This document shows, one piece after another, positions 1 to 10,345 of a stretch of 30,877 nucleotides of DNA. This DNA comes from Pilatotrama ljubarskyi (lineage: Eukaryota > Basidiomycota > Agaricomycetes > Polyporales > Polyporaceae). The notes beneath the pieces are model-generated. The model saw only the letters and a list, made by a program, of their open reading frames with translations. It was not told the DNA's origin and made no database searches. Within the stretch, counting starts at the first letter, position 1. The number at the start of each line of letters is the position of its first letter. Position numbers and translations under genes: made by a program. Where the stretch lies: the NCBI GenBank assembly GCA_022385805.1, contig MU277816.1, forward strand, positions 1-30,877. The letters are read 5' to 3'.

Positions 1-2337
1 GCACACGTAGTGGTTGAGGATAGAAAGCGACTTAGAGATCCGCTCCTGCAGAGCGGTCTTATATACTACTGTACATGTGGCTGTGCTAGAACTATTCAGT
101 ATCTACCAGCCACGAACTCTATTGTCCGTGCGTCAGCACCTATGACTAAGTGCGACCGGTTGACTATGCTGCTATTACTAAGCGCCTAGTTCAACATCAA
201 TTGTTCCCCAGACCAGTCCGAGAGCATGATAGCAGTGTACTAAAAACTAGAAGCATGGTTCATCTTAGTCAATACCTATAGTTGCACTTGCATGCATTCG
301 TCGAGTTGTCAATGCCCTCTTCTAGTGCTAAGTGCCCGATGCACTGGCTTAGATGCCCAAGACTTGGCTCGTTTCGTATCGTCAGTATAAAGTCCTATCG
401 ACTTGTACAGGGCGGGCGAGGACTGATAGCGATAGGAAAGGCACAAATGTCACATTTTTGACGATTCTCCCGGCTTTGAGGGTGCATCGCCGACCTCGTC
501 TGAGCTCACCGTGCGTTTCGCGTCTTTTGCGCGAATTGGGCACAGCACGTCAATTGGAGCGCCGGTCCAATAATTTTGCAAACAGCTGTAACAGTGAATT
601 AGTGTTTGCTCATTGTCACGTGGTCTCTGGTCAACAGGGGCTCCCCCCTCACGAGACTTCTCTTCGACATGCCTCCCGTTCTCTATCCTCACATGAGTTG
701 CATGCGTTACGAGGGTTCCAGGCAGAGACTACTACAGTTCAGAGTGCTCGTGTATCCGTACAAGAACTCGCATGATTCCTAGTCATGACGTGCAAGCTTT
801 AGCCACCAGTCTGGAGGTCATTCTGTACTCTGTGGAGATTGTACAGTGTGAACATCACACGGCGGCTCAATGGGGGACTCAGGGAATTGCATCCCTTCGT
901 TGATGGACATGCATCCAAATCCATTGAATTTCACCTGTGAATGGTTGCACGGAATGGTGAAAATGTCAGCCGTTAAATGTCCGGTTTCAGGGGGTCACAT
1001 GAGCGGTCAGTAACAGAGGTTGAAGACCGGATGAATTGAGCCTGAATAACAGCAGGTTTTCATCTGCTGCTGAGCAATGGATCCTGGTCTGGCAGACGGC
1101 ACACATGTATTATAGCGTGCCAAGCGACACTGTTACAGACTACGATACAATGAGAAAAGTACTGCTAGACATATCACGATACTCTAGCTACAGAGTTTGT
1201 GGCCGTAAGCTCCCCGACATTTATTCTGTGTAGTTGCACAGGGAACTTACCTGGAACACAGCTGCACATTGACTCACCAGCGTGAGCTAGCAAAAAAAAA
1301 CACACCAAAACTACCAGTCTGCCCAGTGCCGGTCCATGTGCAATCCCGTCTAGCAGCCTGTTGGAAGCAACTGAGGGCTCTCCTGCTTGATCCTACCGCT
1401 GCTTGAAAGGGATATAGACAGAATGGCACAGCTTCAGCAGTACCAGTGATGTCTGGCTGAGGGTGAGATACTGCCATAAACATACCTAGTGTGCTCGTGG
1501 AGACATCTGGGGAGTGTCAACAGGATCAGCTGGGTTTAAATCAAGCCAGACAAGGGCCATTGTGAAGCGGAAGCTCCAGGAGAATAGGTTATGGTGGATG
1601 AGAGCAAGAAACAATGACACAAAGCACCCATTCGTGGCCTTCTGAAGGCAAAGCACCAGTGCTCCATTTGACCCCCAACTAGTACTGCAGTCGAAACATC
1701 TTAAGTTACTCAGGCTGAATAGTAGAAGCAATGGTGGGGGTGAAAATGACTGTCTTAGAGACAAGTGATGCTCATCTGTAAATCACTTTTCCCCCGCAAA
1801 AGGCTGATATGGTACAAATCACCTGAGTGCTGTGTAAGCACTGGTTGGTTTCTCTGTACAGCAATTTGCACAGTGTGTAACCTTGCAATACTCGCATTGC
1901 AGAGTATGACACTTGTGAGGTAGCTAGAGTTGCCTGGCTTTTTGTGGGCTTGGACATCAACAGCCACTTGCATCAAGGACATATTGTGCAGCAACCTCTT
2001 CCTCTTTGCCTCACAGTCAGAAATTGCAATGTGACCACACGCACACAGACCTCTTTGTGGAATCAGGACTGGTGTATGGAGTGTCGCTAATAACCTCTAA
2101 GTAAGGTAGACTCAGTGCATTCCTAACCACTATCTTACGATGTGACTGCACACGTGAAACAGGCGCTTATACAATGAATTGAGCGAATTGCAGTAGATAA
2201 CTTCAGTTGCACAAAGAGAGCTCAGGAGGATAGCTGATGAAAGCAGCATAGAGTATGGCATAGAGGTGAAAGGGGTATGAAAGCGAGAATCTATCGTATA
2301 ATGACCACTGTTGACCAGACAGTGTGTACTTGGTCAG
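1..2337. other. No supportable gene
   Basis: No open frame here has a recognisable domain or convincing codon pattern. The longest frames are about 140 codons or less. A good-context ATG at 669 opens a 37-codon frame closing at 780-782, and a plus-strand stretch around 1490-1630 reads as a basic, tryptophan-containing peptide, but neither can be tied to a gene. No tRNA, rRNA or LTR signature was seen. The segment may be host intergenic sequence or very old repeat. Confidence 0.5.
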
Positions 2338-2498
2338 GGGTCAAAACATATATCAGAAAATGTCATATATTTTTATCTTTACTCAGACTAAGGAAGCATC
2401 TGATTCCATGAGCTCTGTGAGCTGCAACGATTTTTTGACATCCCAGATGCGGCATGGAGCGCAAAAGTGTCATGTGACAACTTTTATGCAAATGATAA
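2338..2498 (+). mobile_element. 428-bp-family MITE, 5'-truncated copy
   Basis: This is the 3' 160 bp of the TA-flanked MITE family described at 22408-22835. It matches that copy with only two or three differences. It ends with the family terminal inverted repeat, here GATAA instead of GGTAA, followed by TA. The left end is cut at about 2338, so about 270 bp are missing. It has no real coding capacity. The near identity to the 22.7-kb copy suggests recent activity or recent conversion. Confidence 0.8.
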
Positions 2499-2972
2499 TA
2501 ACGCCAGCACATCCCTAACAGCAGACCACACTGTTGACTACAAGTAGTACTACTTGGAATTTATCCAGTATTGTCATAGGTATTGGCACAGTACTATTCG
2601 TGGGTGCCATGGTGGGGGATGGGACTTAGTGACTAGCGCCCGAGCCGAGCCGCGCAAACACCAAGGCTCCATAGGCACATACATGATAAGTGGTGAAAGT
2701 ATGTCAAAACATAGCTAGAGCACAGCATTATAGAATGGCAGGAAGAGATATCCGCATTTCCGCCATTTGGTATTTCCATCCCTCATTTGGCGTGGCATGC
2801 TGACTAAGCCATTACCATTTTTGTTGATTACCATATATGACGTGTCCCGAAAAGGCATCACTGAGCAACCAGTATAGCGTACCCAAAGCCTGACTTCACT
2901 ACACACGACGCGCAATGGGCCCAGGTTACCCACCGGAACAGCTTTGTGACCGGCACCATAACTGGACTCCTG
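2499..2972. other. Spacer, nothing recognised
   Basis: No gene, repeat end or RNA gene is recognisable between the truncated MITE and the start of Gypsy-related sequence. A 72-codon minus-strand frame at 2933-2715 has no known features. Confidence 0.4.
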
Positions 2973-3618
2973 TCACGGTGCTCTCTCTGCCGCGTGTCTT
3001 GGACCTGAACCAGGAAGGCCGTTTATGGCCTTTCCCCGGTCTTGTTCCGGTCCAGAATCCGGTAACCTAGCTCAGGCCCCCCTCTATTACTTCGCCGTGT
3101 TGAGTTTCTTATTGAGCATCACGTCTTCCGCTTCGCCGTTCGCGTCTTACACTGAGTTGCTGTTGAATACTGCGTAGCTGCAAAGAATCACCGAGTCCCT
3201 CCGCGTCCGCGTTGAGCCCGACGAGACCGCGAAGAGCATAACGAGTACCCGCGAAGACTCGCGAACGGTTGCGAACATCTGTGAAGAGCTTGCGAACACC
3301 TGCGAAGGGCTCTGTTCGCTCCAATCCGCCGCCGCATCGTGGCGTTCGCCTCAAGGGCACCCCGGCCGGACCGCTACATCTCCTGACCCCGCCGTCTACC
3401 TCAGCTCAGTTCGTCAGAGGCCTCGACCTACAAAGGCTCTCGGCCTCGACCTCACGGCTTTAGGGTAGATTTGGCACATCAACGTCTCCACGCAATCCCT
3501 TCTAGCCGAGTTGCACGCCAGATCTCCGGCAGCGGGTTCGTCCCGCCTGCCCGGAGCTTCACTTCTCGGTTTCCCCGACCCTTCCCAAGCTCCTGTTCCC
3601 ATTCCTAAGAACCCGCAG
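2973..3618 (+). other. Element A leader with short tandem repeats
   Basis: This GC-rich, gene-free stretch precedes gag. Two adjacent 21-bp units at 3271-3291 and 3292-3312 (start GCGAACAYCTGYGAAGRGCT) follow related GCGAAGA/GCGAACG words from about 3220. A short hairpin, AAGGCC-GTTTAT-GGCCTT, lies at about 3016-3033. No primer-binding site was identified. Its place makes it the untranslated leader, possibly with packaging or dimerisation signals; that is inference. Confidence 0.45.
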
Positions 3619-4722
3619 ATGTCCCTGAACAATCCCTTCCTATCTCTGCGAGCAGCCAGTGTGCCTGCCGGTCCAGCCCCGGAACCCCGTGATCCACCTC
3701 CTTATCTCACCAGTCCCCTGCTCCGTATTCCAACCCCCAACGGGAACTGGCCCAGGCGATGCTGCTCCTCGCGCAGACCCTCCGTGTTACCCAGGCCTCC
3801 TCCGCTGCATCTTCCGGAACTCCATCATCATCCGAACGGAACAACGTCCGGGAGCCTGACCAGTTCAATGGGTCGGACCCCTCAAAACTCCGTTCATTCT
3901 TCACACAGTTGGAGCTGGTCTTCAAGGCTCGCCCTAGGACGTTCAATACCGATGAGAAGAAAGTCACTTATGCCATCTCCTACCTCAAGGGAATGGCCCT
4001 CGCCTGGTTCGAACCGTACCTCCTAGAACATGAGTCGGATAACCCACCGGAATTCCTGCACTCCTACGAGGTGTTCCAGGAGGAACTCTGGGTCAACTTC
4101 GGTCCATACGACATCACCGGACAGGCCAAACACGACCTTGAGAACCTCCGTATGGCAGATAACCAGCGGATCGCAAAGTACATCACCCACTTCAACCGAC
4201 TCACAATGCAAGTCTGCTGGGGAAGAGCGGCCCTCCGCTATCAGTTCTACAAGGGTCTCCCAGTGCGTCTGAAGGACCGGATCTCCGAGGTCGGAAAGCC
4301 TGACTCCCTGGAGGAGCTCGGGAAGTCACAAGTCATTGTCTTCAACTTCCGCGAAGACCACCTCGGAATCCCGGTCCACCACCTACACCAAAACTGTGTC
4401 TCCCGCTGGGACCTCCCAGTCCGCTTCTTCCACCGCCCCCCGGAACTCCTTGTCCTCCTCCGTGAAGACTCTGGCTAAGCAGCCCTCCAAGCCCTACTCC
4501 AATAAGTTGGGTAAGGATGGGAAGCTTAGGCAGGAGGAACGGCAGCGTTGGCCTGCCAACAATCCATGCCTCTTCTGTGGAGGTCTGGAACATATGTCCG
4601 TGAACTGCCCAAAGAAGATGGCGTCCCCAGCTAAAGGCCACACTGCCCAAGCCTCCGGGTCTGCGGAACCTCCATCGGAAGTCCAGCCAGACTCTGAGCC
4701 CGTGGAGGAGTCAAAAAACTAA
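3619..4722 (+). pseudogene. gag: Element A gag (capsid/nucleocapsid), frameshifted
   Basis: Gag builds the cytoplasmic virus-like particle and binds element RNA. The likely start is ATG 3619 (MSLNNPF...). The frame must switch near 3690-3730 into the frame holding the capsid core (about 3738-4340, with motifs such as FNGSDPSKLRSFF and GMALAWFEPYL typical of the Retrotrans_gag family). It must switch back near 4340-4370 to the frame with the CCHC knuckle C-x2-C-x4-H-x4-C at about 4567-4608, and closes with TAA at 4720-4722. A proline/serine-rich linker precedes the knuckle. The two shifts look like indels, not programmed frameshifts, because they lie inside gag. Pol follows 31 bp later in another frame. 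Confidence 0.85.
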
Positions 4723-4753
4723 TCAGCAGTCCTCTGCCATCCGTGTCTAGTGA

Positions 4754-7700
4754 GAACTGCGTGACCCTCCCAGCACGGATCACCCGCCTCTACTCTGGCT
4801 CAACGCGTCCGCTCTTTGCGACCCCTTATCCCTCCATGTAACCTTTTACTCCGAACTTGTTCCATCAGAATTCCGGGCCCTCATCGACTCTGGCTCCTCG
4901 CATTGTTTCCTGGACTCAGAGTTTGTCGAGCGTCACGGACTTGCAACTTCTCCTGTCCCTCCTATCCGCCTTCAACTCTTTGACGGATCATCCAATCACG
5001 TCATTTCTCGGACCTCCACACTTCCGGTTCAGTTCCCTTCGGGAGAGGTCATATCGGTTGATTTCTTCGTAACTCCGTTGGACAAGTCGGTCTCCACCGT
5101 TCTGGGATACAGCTGGCTCTCCGCCTACAATCCCTTGATTGACTGGAAGAAGCGCAGCATCCAATTCCGAACCGCCCCTCCGACACGTCCGTCTCCTTCG
5201 GATCCCTCGGTGCCTTCGGTATCTTCACCCTCGGAATCCCTGACTGGACCTCTGCCACCTCCGGCCAGAGACCCCCTGGCGGGATCTGCTTCGACCTCTC
5301 CCACATCGGTCCCCCGGGTCACCCTGGTCAACGCAGCGGCTTTCGCCCGTGCGTGCCGGATGCCCGGGGCTGAGAGTTACACTCTCAATCTGTCGGACGT
5401 CTCGCTGGATTCGGCTAAGGCCCGTAGCTCGTCGCTCTCGGAGGAACCTCCGGACCTTACCGGAGTTCCCCCGGAGTATCACGAGTTCGCGGATGTCTTT
5501 AGCAAGAAGAAGGCAGATACTCTTGCAGAACACCGGCCCTACAACCTCAAGATCACCCTTGAGGAGGGCAAGGTTCCGCCACTCGACCTGATCTACTCAC
5601 TGTCTCAGATGGAGTTGGACACCTTGCGCAAGTACATCAAGGAAAACCTCCGTTCGGGGTTTATTCGGCCGTCCAATTTGCCCTGCGGAGCTCCGGTCCT
5701 CTTCGTCAAGAAGAAGGACGGCTCACTCCGATTGTGCGTGGACTACCGGGGGTTGAACAAGATCACTCGGAAGGACCGCTATCCGTTACCGCTCGTCTCG
5801 GACCTCCTGGATACTCCGCAGAAGGCCCAGATCTACACCAAGATCGACCTCCGGCACGCCTACAACCTCGTTCGCATCGCTCCCGGCGACGAGTGGAAGA
5901 CGGCCTTCTGCACGCGGTACAGATCCTTCGAGGGGCTTGTGATGCCTTTCAGACTTTCGAACGCTCCGGCGGCCTTCCAACGCTTCATCAATGAAGTGTT
6001 CGCGGATCTCCTAGACGTGTGCATTGTCGTTTATCTCGATGATATCCTCATCTATTCGGACTCCCTAGAGGAACACCGAGAACACGTTAAGGAAGTCCTG
6101 CGGAGGCTCCGGAAGTTCAAGCTCAATGCCCGTGCGGATAAGTGTGAATTCCACGCGACTTCCGTCGAGTGCCTGGGCTACATCCTCTCTCCCGAGGGCC
6201 TTACGATGGCAGAGTCTAAGGTGAAGGTGATCCTGGACTGGCCGGAACCCTGGAAAGTCCAGGACATCCAGTTGTTCCTTGGATTTGTGAACTTCTATCG
6301 CCGCTTTATCCATAACTACTCTGTGATCGTCCTTCCCTTGACCCGCCTCACGCGCAAGGGAGTTCTGTGGAACTCCGACCAGAAGTGCCGGGACTCCTTC
6401 AACGTGTTGAAGAAGGCTTTCACCTCCGCATCGGTGCTGCGCCACTGGGAACCTGACCGCCAGATCACTGTCGAGACTGACACGTCCGATTACGCCATCG
6501 CTGGCATCCTGTCCATCACCACGGAGTCTGGGGAACTCCACCCCATCGCCTTCCATTCCCGGACTCTCTTCAGAGCAGAGCTTAACTACGACACCCATGA
6601 CAAGAAACTCCTGGCAATCTTTGAGTGCTTCAAAACCTGGCGGCACTACTTCGAGGATTCCGGAACTCCAATCGACGTCGTCACTGAGCACAAGAATCTC
6701 GAGTACTTCGCCACCACCAAACTCCTGACCCGCCGCCAGGCCCGCTGGTCGGAGTTCCTGTCACAATTTAACCTCGTCATCCATTTCTGCCCCGGAAAAC
6801 TCGGTGCCAAACCGGACGCGCTCACTCGACGTTGGGATGTCTACCCAAAAGAGGGGGGCAGTGACTACTCTGTAGTCAACCCGCACAACTTCCGACCCAT
6901 CTTCACGCAGGAGCAGCTTGCCTCCTCCCTCCGGGCGACGTACCTCCACTATCCGGTACTCCGAGCTACGTTCCTGCTGGACGATCACCAGCTCCGTTCG
7001 GACATCCGGTCAGCCCAGTCATCGGAACAGTGGACTCCCCAGCTCGCCGCCGCGCTTGAGGCAGCCTCTCAGGGCGATTCGCATTGGTCTTTGGACGAAG
7101 AAGGCTTCCTCCGTTTCAACGGCCGGATCTACGTACCCGACACCTCGGACCTCCGACTTCGAGTCCTCCGTTCCCGTCACGATCACCCTACAGCCGGTCA
7201 CTGGGGCCAGAACAAGACTCAGGCCCTGGTACTCCACGACTATGCCTGGCCAGGACTCCGAGCCTTCATCTGGGACTACGTGAAGTCTTGCACCTCCTGC
7301 GTGCGAGCGAAGACTCCTCGGCAGCTGCCTTATGGGACCTTGAAGCGACTCCCGATCCCGGAGCGCCCGTGGAACTCCATCTCTATGGACCTCATCGAGC
7401 AGCTTCCGAACTCCGGTGGCTACACCGCCATCCTCGTCATCGTGGATCGCCTCACCAAGCAAGCCATCTTCATCCTGACGCACGACACTCTGACGGCCTC
7501 GGAGTTAGCGAACCTGTTCGTCATGCACGTCTTCTCCAAGCACGGAGTTCTGTCGCACGTTACCTCTGATTGGGGTTCCGAGTTCGTGTCCCACTTCTTT
7601 CGGTCCCTCGGGAAGGCCCTCGATATGCGTCTACACTTCACCTCCGGATACCACCCGGAGGGCGACGGCCAGACCGAGCGGGTCAATTAGACCTTGGAGC

Positions 7701-8470
7701 AGTACCTCCAGATCTACTGCAACTACCAGCAGGACAACTGGGCCCATCTCCTTCCCTTGGCGGAGTTCGTGTACAACAACGCCCCAAACGCCACGACCGG
7801 GATCTCCCCGTTCTTCGCGAACAAGGGGTACCACCTCGGACTCACGGTCCATTCGGAACGCGATCTCACCTCTGCCCGGGCCCGGGAGTACACAGTAGAC
7901 CTCAAGGAACTCCATTCGGTCCTCTGGTCGCAGATTGCGGAAGCTCAGGCTCGCTACCAAGTGCAAGCCGACAAGCACAGCCTACCTGCGCCGGACTTCC
8001 AGGTCGGAGATCTGGTGTTCCTGAAGGCCGAGCACATCCGCACTACGCGACCATCGAAGAAGCTATCGGAGAAGTTCCTAGGCCCCTTCGAGATCATAGC
8101 GAAGGTCGGAATGCACTCCTATACGCTTCGGCTTCCGGACTCCATGTGTGCCGTCCACCCGGTCTTCCACGTCTCCCAGCTCGAGCCCGCAACTCCAAAC
8201 ACAATTCTGGGTCACGTACAGCCGCCTCCGCCGCCCGTCATAGTCAACGGAGAACTGGAGTACGAGATCTTGGAGATCCTGGACTCCAAGCTGAACAGAC
8301 ATCGGAAGTCCTGCCAACTCCTATACTTGGTCTGTTGGGCCGGGTACGAGGGTACGGACGAAGAGACTTTGTGGATCTTAGCCACGGAGCTCGGGCATGC
8401 GCAGGAGTTGGTTTCAGACTTCCACCGGGCTTACCTGGACAAGCCTGGACCCCTAGAGAGACTCCTATGA
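4754..8470 (+). pseudogene. pol: Element A pol: PR-RT-RNase H-IN-chromodomain, one stop
   Basis: This one continuous frame opens after TGA 4751-4753 and has about 1238 codons; no ATG is obvious, so it was probably made as a Gag-Pol fusion. Aspartic protease: DSGS at 4886. RT: YLDD at 6032-6043 (codons 427-430). RNase H: conserved order, but the usual TDHKNLEYF aspartate is Glu (codon 645, 6686-6688). Integrase: HHCC finger (His from codon 809, Cys 846 and 849) and a D879-x59-D939-x35-E975 triad. An in-frame TAG at 7688-7690, four codons after the catalytic Glu, replaces an expected Gln, a likely CAG-to-TAG transition. The frame resumes at once (TLEQYLQIYCNYQQDNW) through the integrase C-domain to a chromodomain (about 8255-8440). 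Chromodomains target integration to modified histones. RT also reads FRLSNAPAAF where FGL(T/S)NAP is usual. Confidence 0.93.
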
Positions 8471-8609
8471 CCGCACTCTTACGTAGTATCCCCATACTTA
8501 CTTAGTTGCTTGCTTTTCCTTATCCTTTTATCACCCCTGCTTTCAGTTGCTTGACGGCCTTTTATTGCTACCTTTTACCACTTTACTATCTACGGTAGCT
8601 AGGACGTCC

Positions 8610-8630
8610 CGGAACTCCTAAGGAGTTCCG
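8610..8630. repeat. Perfect palindrome between convergent 3' ends
   Basis: Ten-base arms CGGAACTCCT and AGGAGTTCCG flank a single A. The palindrome lies between the pol stop (8470) and the stop of the antisense gene (8634-8636), which converge on it. A related, imperfect inverted repeat is kept at the same place in the decayed copy at 18846-18864. It could be a shared 3'-end or RNA-stability hairpin; function is inference. Confidence 0.6.
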
Positions 8631-8633
8631 CCC

Positions 8634-9626
8634 TCACGCCGCTTCCGCCCCCTCATCTCCCTGCTCGCCCTCCAGATCTCCGCCCATTCCCTCTTCCTCC
8701 GCTTCCTCCCCTGACCCGGACTCCGACTCGGACTCGGGCTCCGAGAGGTCCGCGGCGAACTCCTCGTCGCCGGCCTCCGCCTCGCTCATCTCCTCCCCGA
8801 GCCGGTCGAAGTAGGCGTCGAGGGCGGCCTGTCGTTCATGGAGGTGGTTCCGGTCCAGCCTCAGGAAATAAAAGCTGTCCCGGAGTTCCCGCACGTCAGC
8901 CCGGGCGTCCCGGAGGACCTCCTGCGTGCGGGCGTGGTCGCGTCGGAGGTGCTGCACCTCGACGAGGAGCGTGTTGAGCAGCTCCTCGCCGGTCAGTCGG
9001 CCGGTGGCGCTCGGGTTTGCCGACCAAGCACGACAGTTGAGGGGCGAGCCGGGGCCGGAGTTCCCACCGGAGCCGCTGGCCTGCTGGGAGGGCGCGAGCG
9101 TGGGCCCGTTGGACGGATGTCCGTCCGTCTCGCACTTCGCCTTCTTGTTGAAGCAAGGGAAGCACGAGTGATGCTTCCCGCCCTGCTGGTACAGGCAGGG
9201 GGCACCCACCCGCTGACACAGATCGCAGGTGACGCTATAAAACATGTTAGCGAGGAACTCCACCAGAACTCCACGGACTCACCCGGATGCCACCAACACA
9301 ACGGGCTTCTTCTGCCTGGACTCCTCCTCCTCCTCGTCCTTGTCCTTGTCCGCCCACGCCTTACCCTTCCCCTTACCCTTCTTCACCTTCTTCTTCTTTG
9401 GCCCTTCAACCTCCTCGACCTCCGGACTTCTCTCCGCCGCACGCTTGCTCGCTTCCTCCGCGGCCTTCTGGGCCGCCTCGGCCCTCCGCGCCTCCTCTGC
9501 CTTCCGCTCCCCCTCCGCCTCCGCCTCTGCTCGGGCCTCCTCCTGCAGGCAGGCCATCTTGGCCTGGGTCTCCGCCAGGCGCTCCACGGTGGACTTCCGT
9601 GACTGAGATCCGGATGGGGCGGGCAT
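8634..9626 (-). CDS. Antisense Zn2Cys6-like accessory protein of element A
   Basis: Exon 1 is 9626-9283 and exon 2 is 9234-8634, giving 314 aa. The 48-bp intron (9282-9235) has donor GTGAGT, branch-like CTAAC and acceptor TATAG, and splicing keeps frame. ATG 9626 is the first in frame. Domains: Ala/Glu/Arg-rich coiled coil (about 15-75), basic KKKKVKK (NLS-like, near 90), a cysteine cluster C118-x2-C121-x6-C128-x10-C139-x2-C142-x6-C149 that fits the fungal Zn(2)-Cys(6) pattern, a WSANP motif, a second helical stretch (ELLNTLLVEVQHLRR) and a strongly acidic tail. This is the architecture of a nuclear DNA-binding regulator. The basic residues typical of Gal4-type fingers are sparse, so DNA binding is unproven. 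The gene sits antisense between pol and the 3' LTR, transcribed away from the LTR, and is intact although gag and pol are broken. Confidence 0.8.
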
Positions 9627-9705
9627 GTCGGTGTGGTAGTTGTTGGTGGGGATGGTGGGGGGCAAGGGAAAAGAAGTGTTTGGGCCCGGGAGCCTGTTCG
9701 CACGG

Positions 9706-9713
9706 TACTTATA
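9706..9713 (-). promoter_or_regulatory. TATA box of the antisense gene
   Basis: On the minus strand this reads TATAAGTA, about 80 bp upstream of the ATG at 9626 and still inside the element, upstream of the purine tract and LTR. Spacing suits a basidiomycete TATA promoter, so the accessory gene may be transcribed independently of the LTR. Confidence 0.55.
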
Positions 9714-9801
9714 CCCTGACGGGTTTCTGACCCTTGCGCCGTGTCCCGGTTCCCAGGGTCACGTAATGGCCCTCGGGGGCTCGGGCCTAGGTAGGGGGCA
9801 C

Positions 9802-10340
9802 TGTCACGACCCGTGCCACCAGGGAGCGTAACCTCCACTGGAACTCTGGCAGGAGTTCCGGACGGGACTTCCTCGGACGTCCGTGCTTTCCTTCCTTAGT
9901 AGTCTTCGCGCTTTTTCTTCGTTGACGTCATATCTCTTCTTATCAGTTTATCCCTTTCCCTTGTCTTGCGTCACTAGACCTCGGATTTCCTGGAACTCCG
10001 ACGACTATGACGTAGGGCCCTTCCTTATCTGTCGGGGCCACTTAGTATAAATAGCTGAGCTGGTAGTAACGTTTGCCTCAGTTTGGACACCTCGTTGTTA
10101 CCTTGTTACTTCCCGGCTTACCCTTGGCCCCCTCTGTACTTATCTGCAATACACTCCCTCTCCTCCCGTAACTCCATTGGAACTCCATCTCTCCTCCGTC
10201 TCCTTGTCGGTGCCCTCTTGTAAATAGAGGACACTAGACGAGATCGCTCAGGGCGTTGTTAATAACTTCGCCGAAGTCCCCACCCCCGTGTCGTAGCCGG
10301 ACTCCGTCCGGAACTCCGGAACTCCGTTACTCTGTCTGCT
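9802..10340 (+). repeat. 3' LTR of element A
   Basis: It starts TGTCACGACCCGTGCC directly after a purine-rich tract. It contains a TATA box (10046-10053) and is matched along its length by a diverged copy at 20791-21310, which supports an LTR identity. The right end is not sharp: similarity between the two copies fades after GTGTCGTAGCCGG near 10290-10310, and no terminal CA inverted to the start was found. Many GGAACTCC words occur, as in the element body. Confidence 0.7.
10046..10053 (+). promoter_or_regulatory. LTR TATA box
   Basis: TATAAATA in the context CTTAGTATAAATAGC. The same CTTAGTATAAAT context is retained in the second LTR copy at about 21029-21039, which marks it as the LTR core promoter. 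Confidence 0.65.
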
Positions 10341-10345
10341 CGCCG

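Larger units (their letters stand above)
2973..10340 (+). mobile_element. Ty3/Gypsy chromovirus (element A), near complete
   Basis: The order is leader, gag (CCHC), protease, RT, RNase H, integrase, chromodomain, antisense accessory gene, purine-rich tract (about 9789-9797) and 3' LTR from 9802. PR-RT-RH-IN order plus a C-terminal chromodomain defines a chromovirus of the Ty3/Gypsy (Metaviridae) group. The left boundary is a guess: TGTCACGG at 2973 resembles the LTR start TGTCACGA at 9802, but the sequence after it does not match the 3' LTR, so the 5' LTR seems deleted or replaced. The right boundary near 10340 is where an unrelated integrase frame begins. Lesions: two frameshifts in gag and one stop in pol, so it is recently dead. 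Confidence 0.85.

Noticed and set aside
353..775. 140-codon plus-strand frame
   Set aside because: No ATG-supported start context, domain or codon bias; likely a chance frame.
1490..1674. Plus-strand exon-like reading with basic and Trp-rich peptide
   Set aside because: Stops follow soon after and no splice partner or family could be recognised.
3619..4722. Programmed frameshifting in gag
   Set aside because: The two shifts are inside gag domains and no slippery site was evident, so indels are more likely.
6065..6691. 208-codon minus-strand frame
   Set aside because: Antisense shadow of RT/RNase H; no domain, no splice signals.
7570..8505. 311-codon plus-strand frame
   Set aside because: It is the shadow of the pol frame in GC-rich sequence; integrase and chromodomain motifs are in the other frame.
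8838..9602. 254-codon plus-strand frame
   Set aside because: Shadow of the antisense accessory gene, reading through its intron and lacking any motif.
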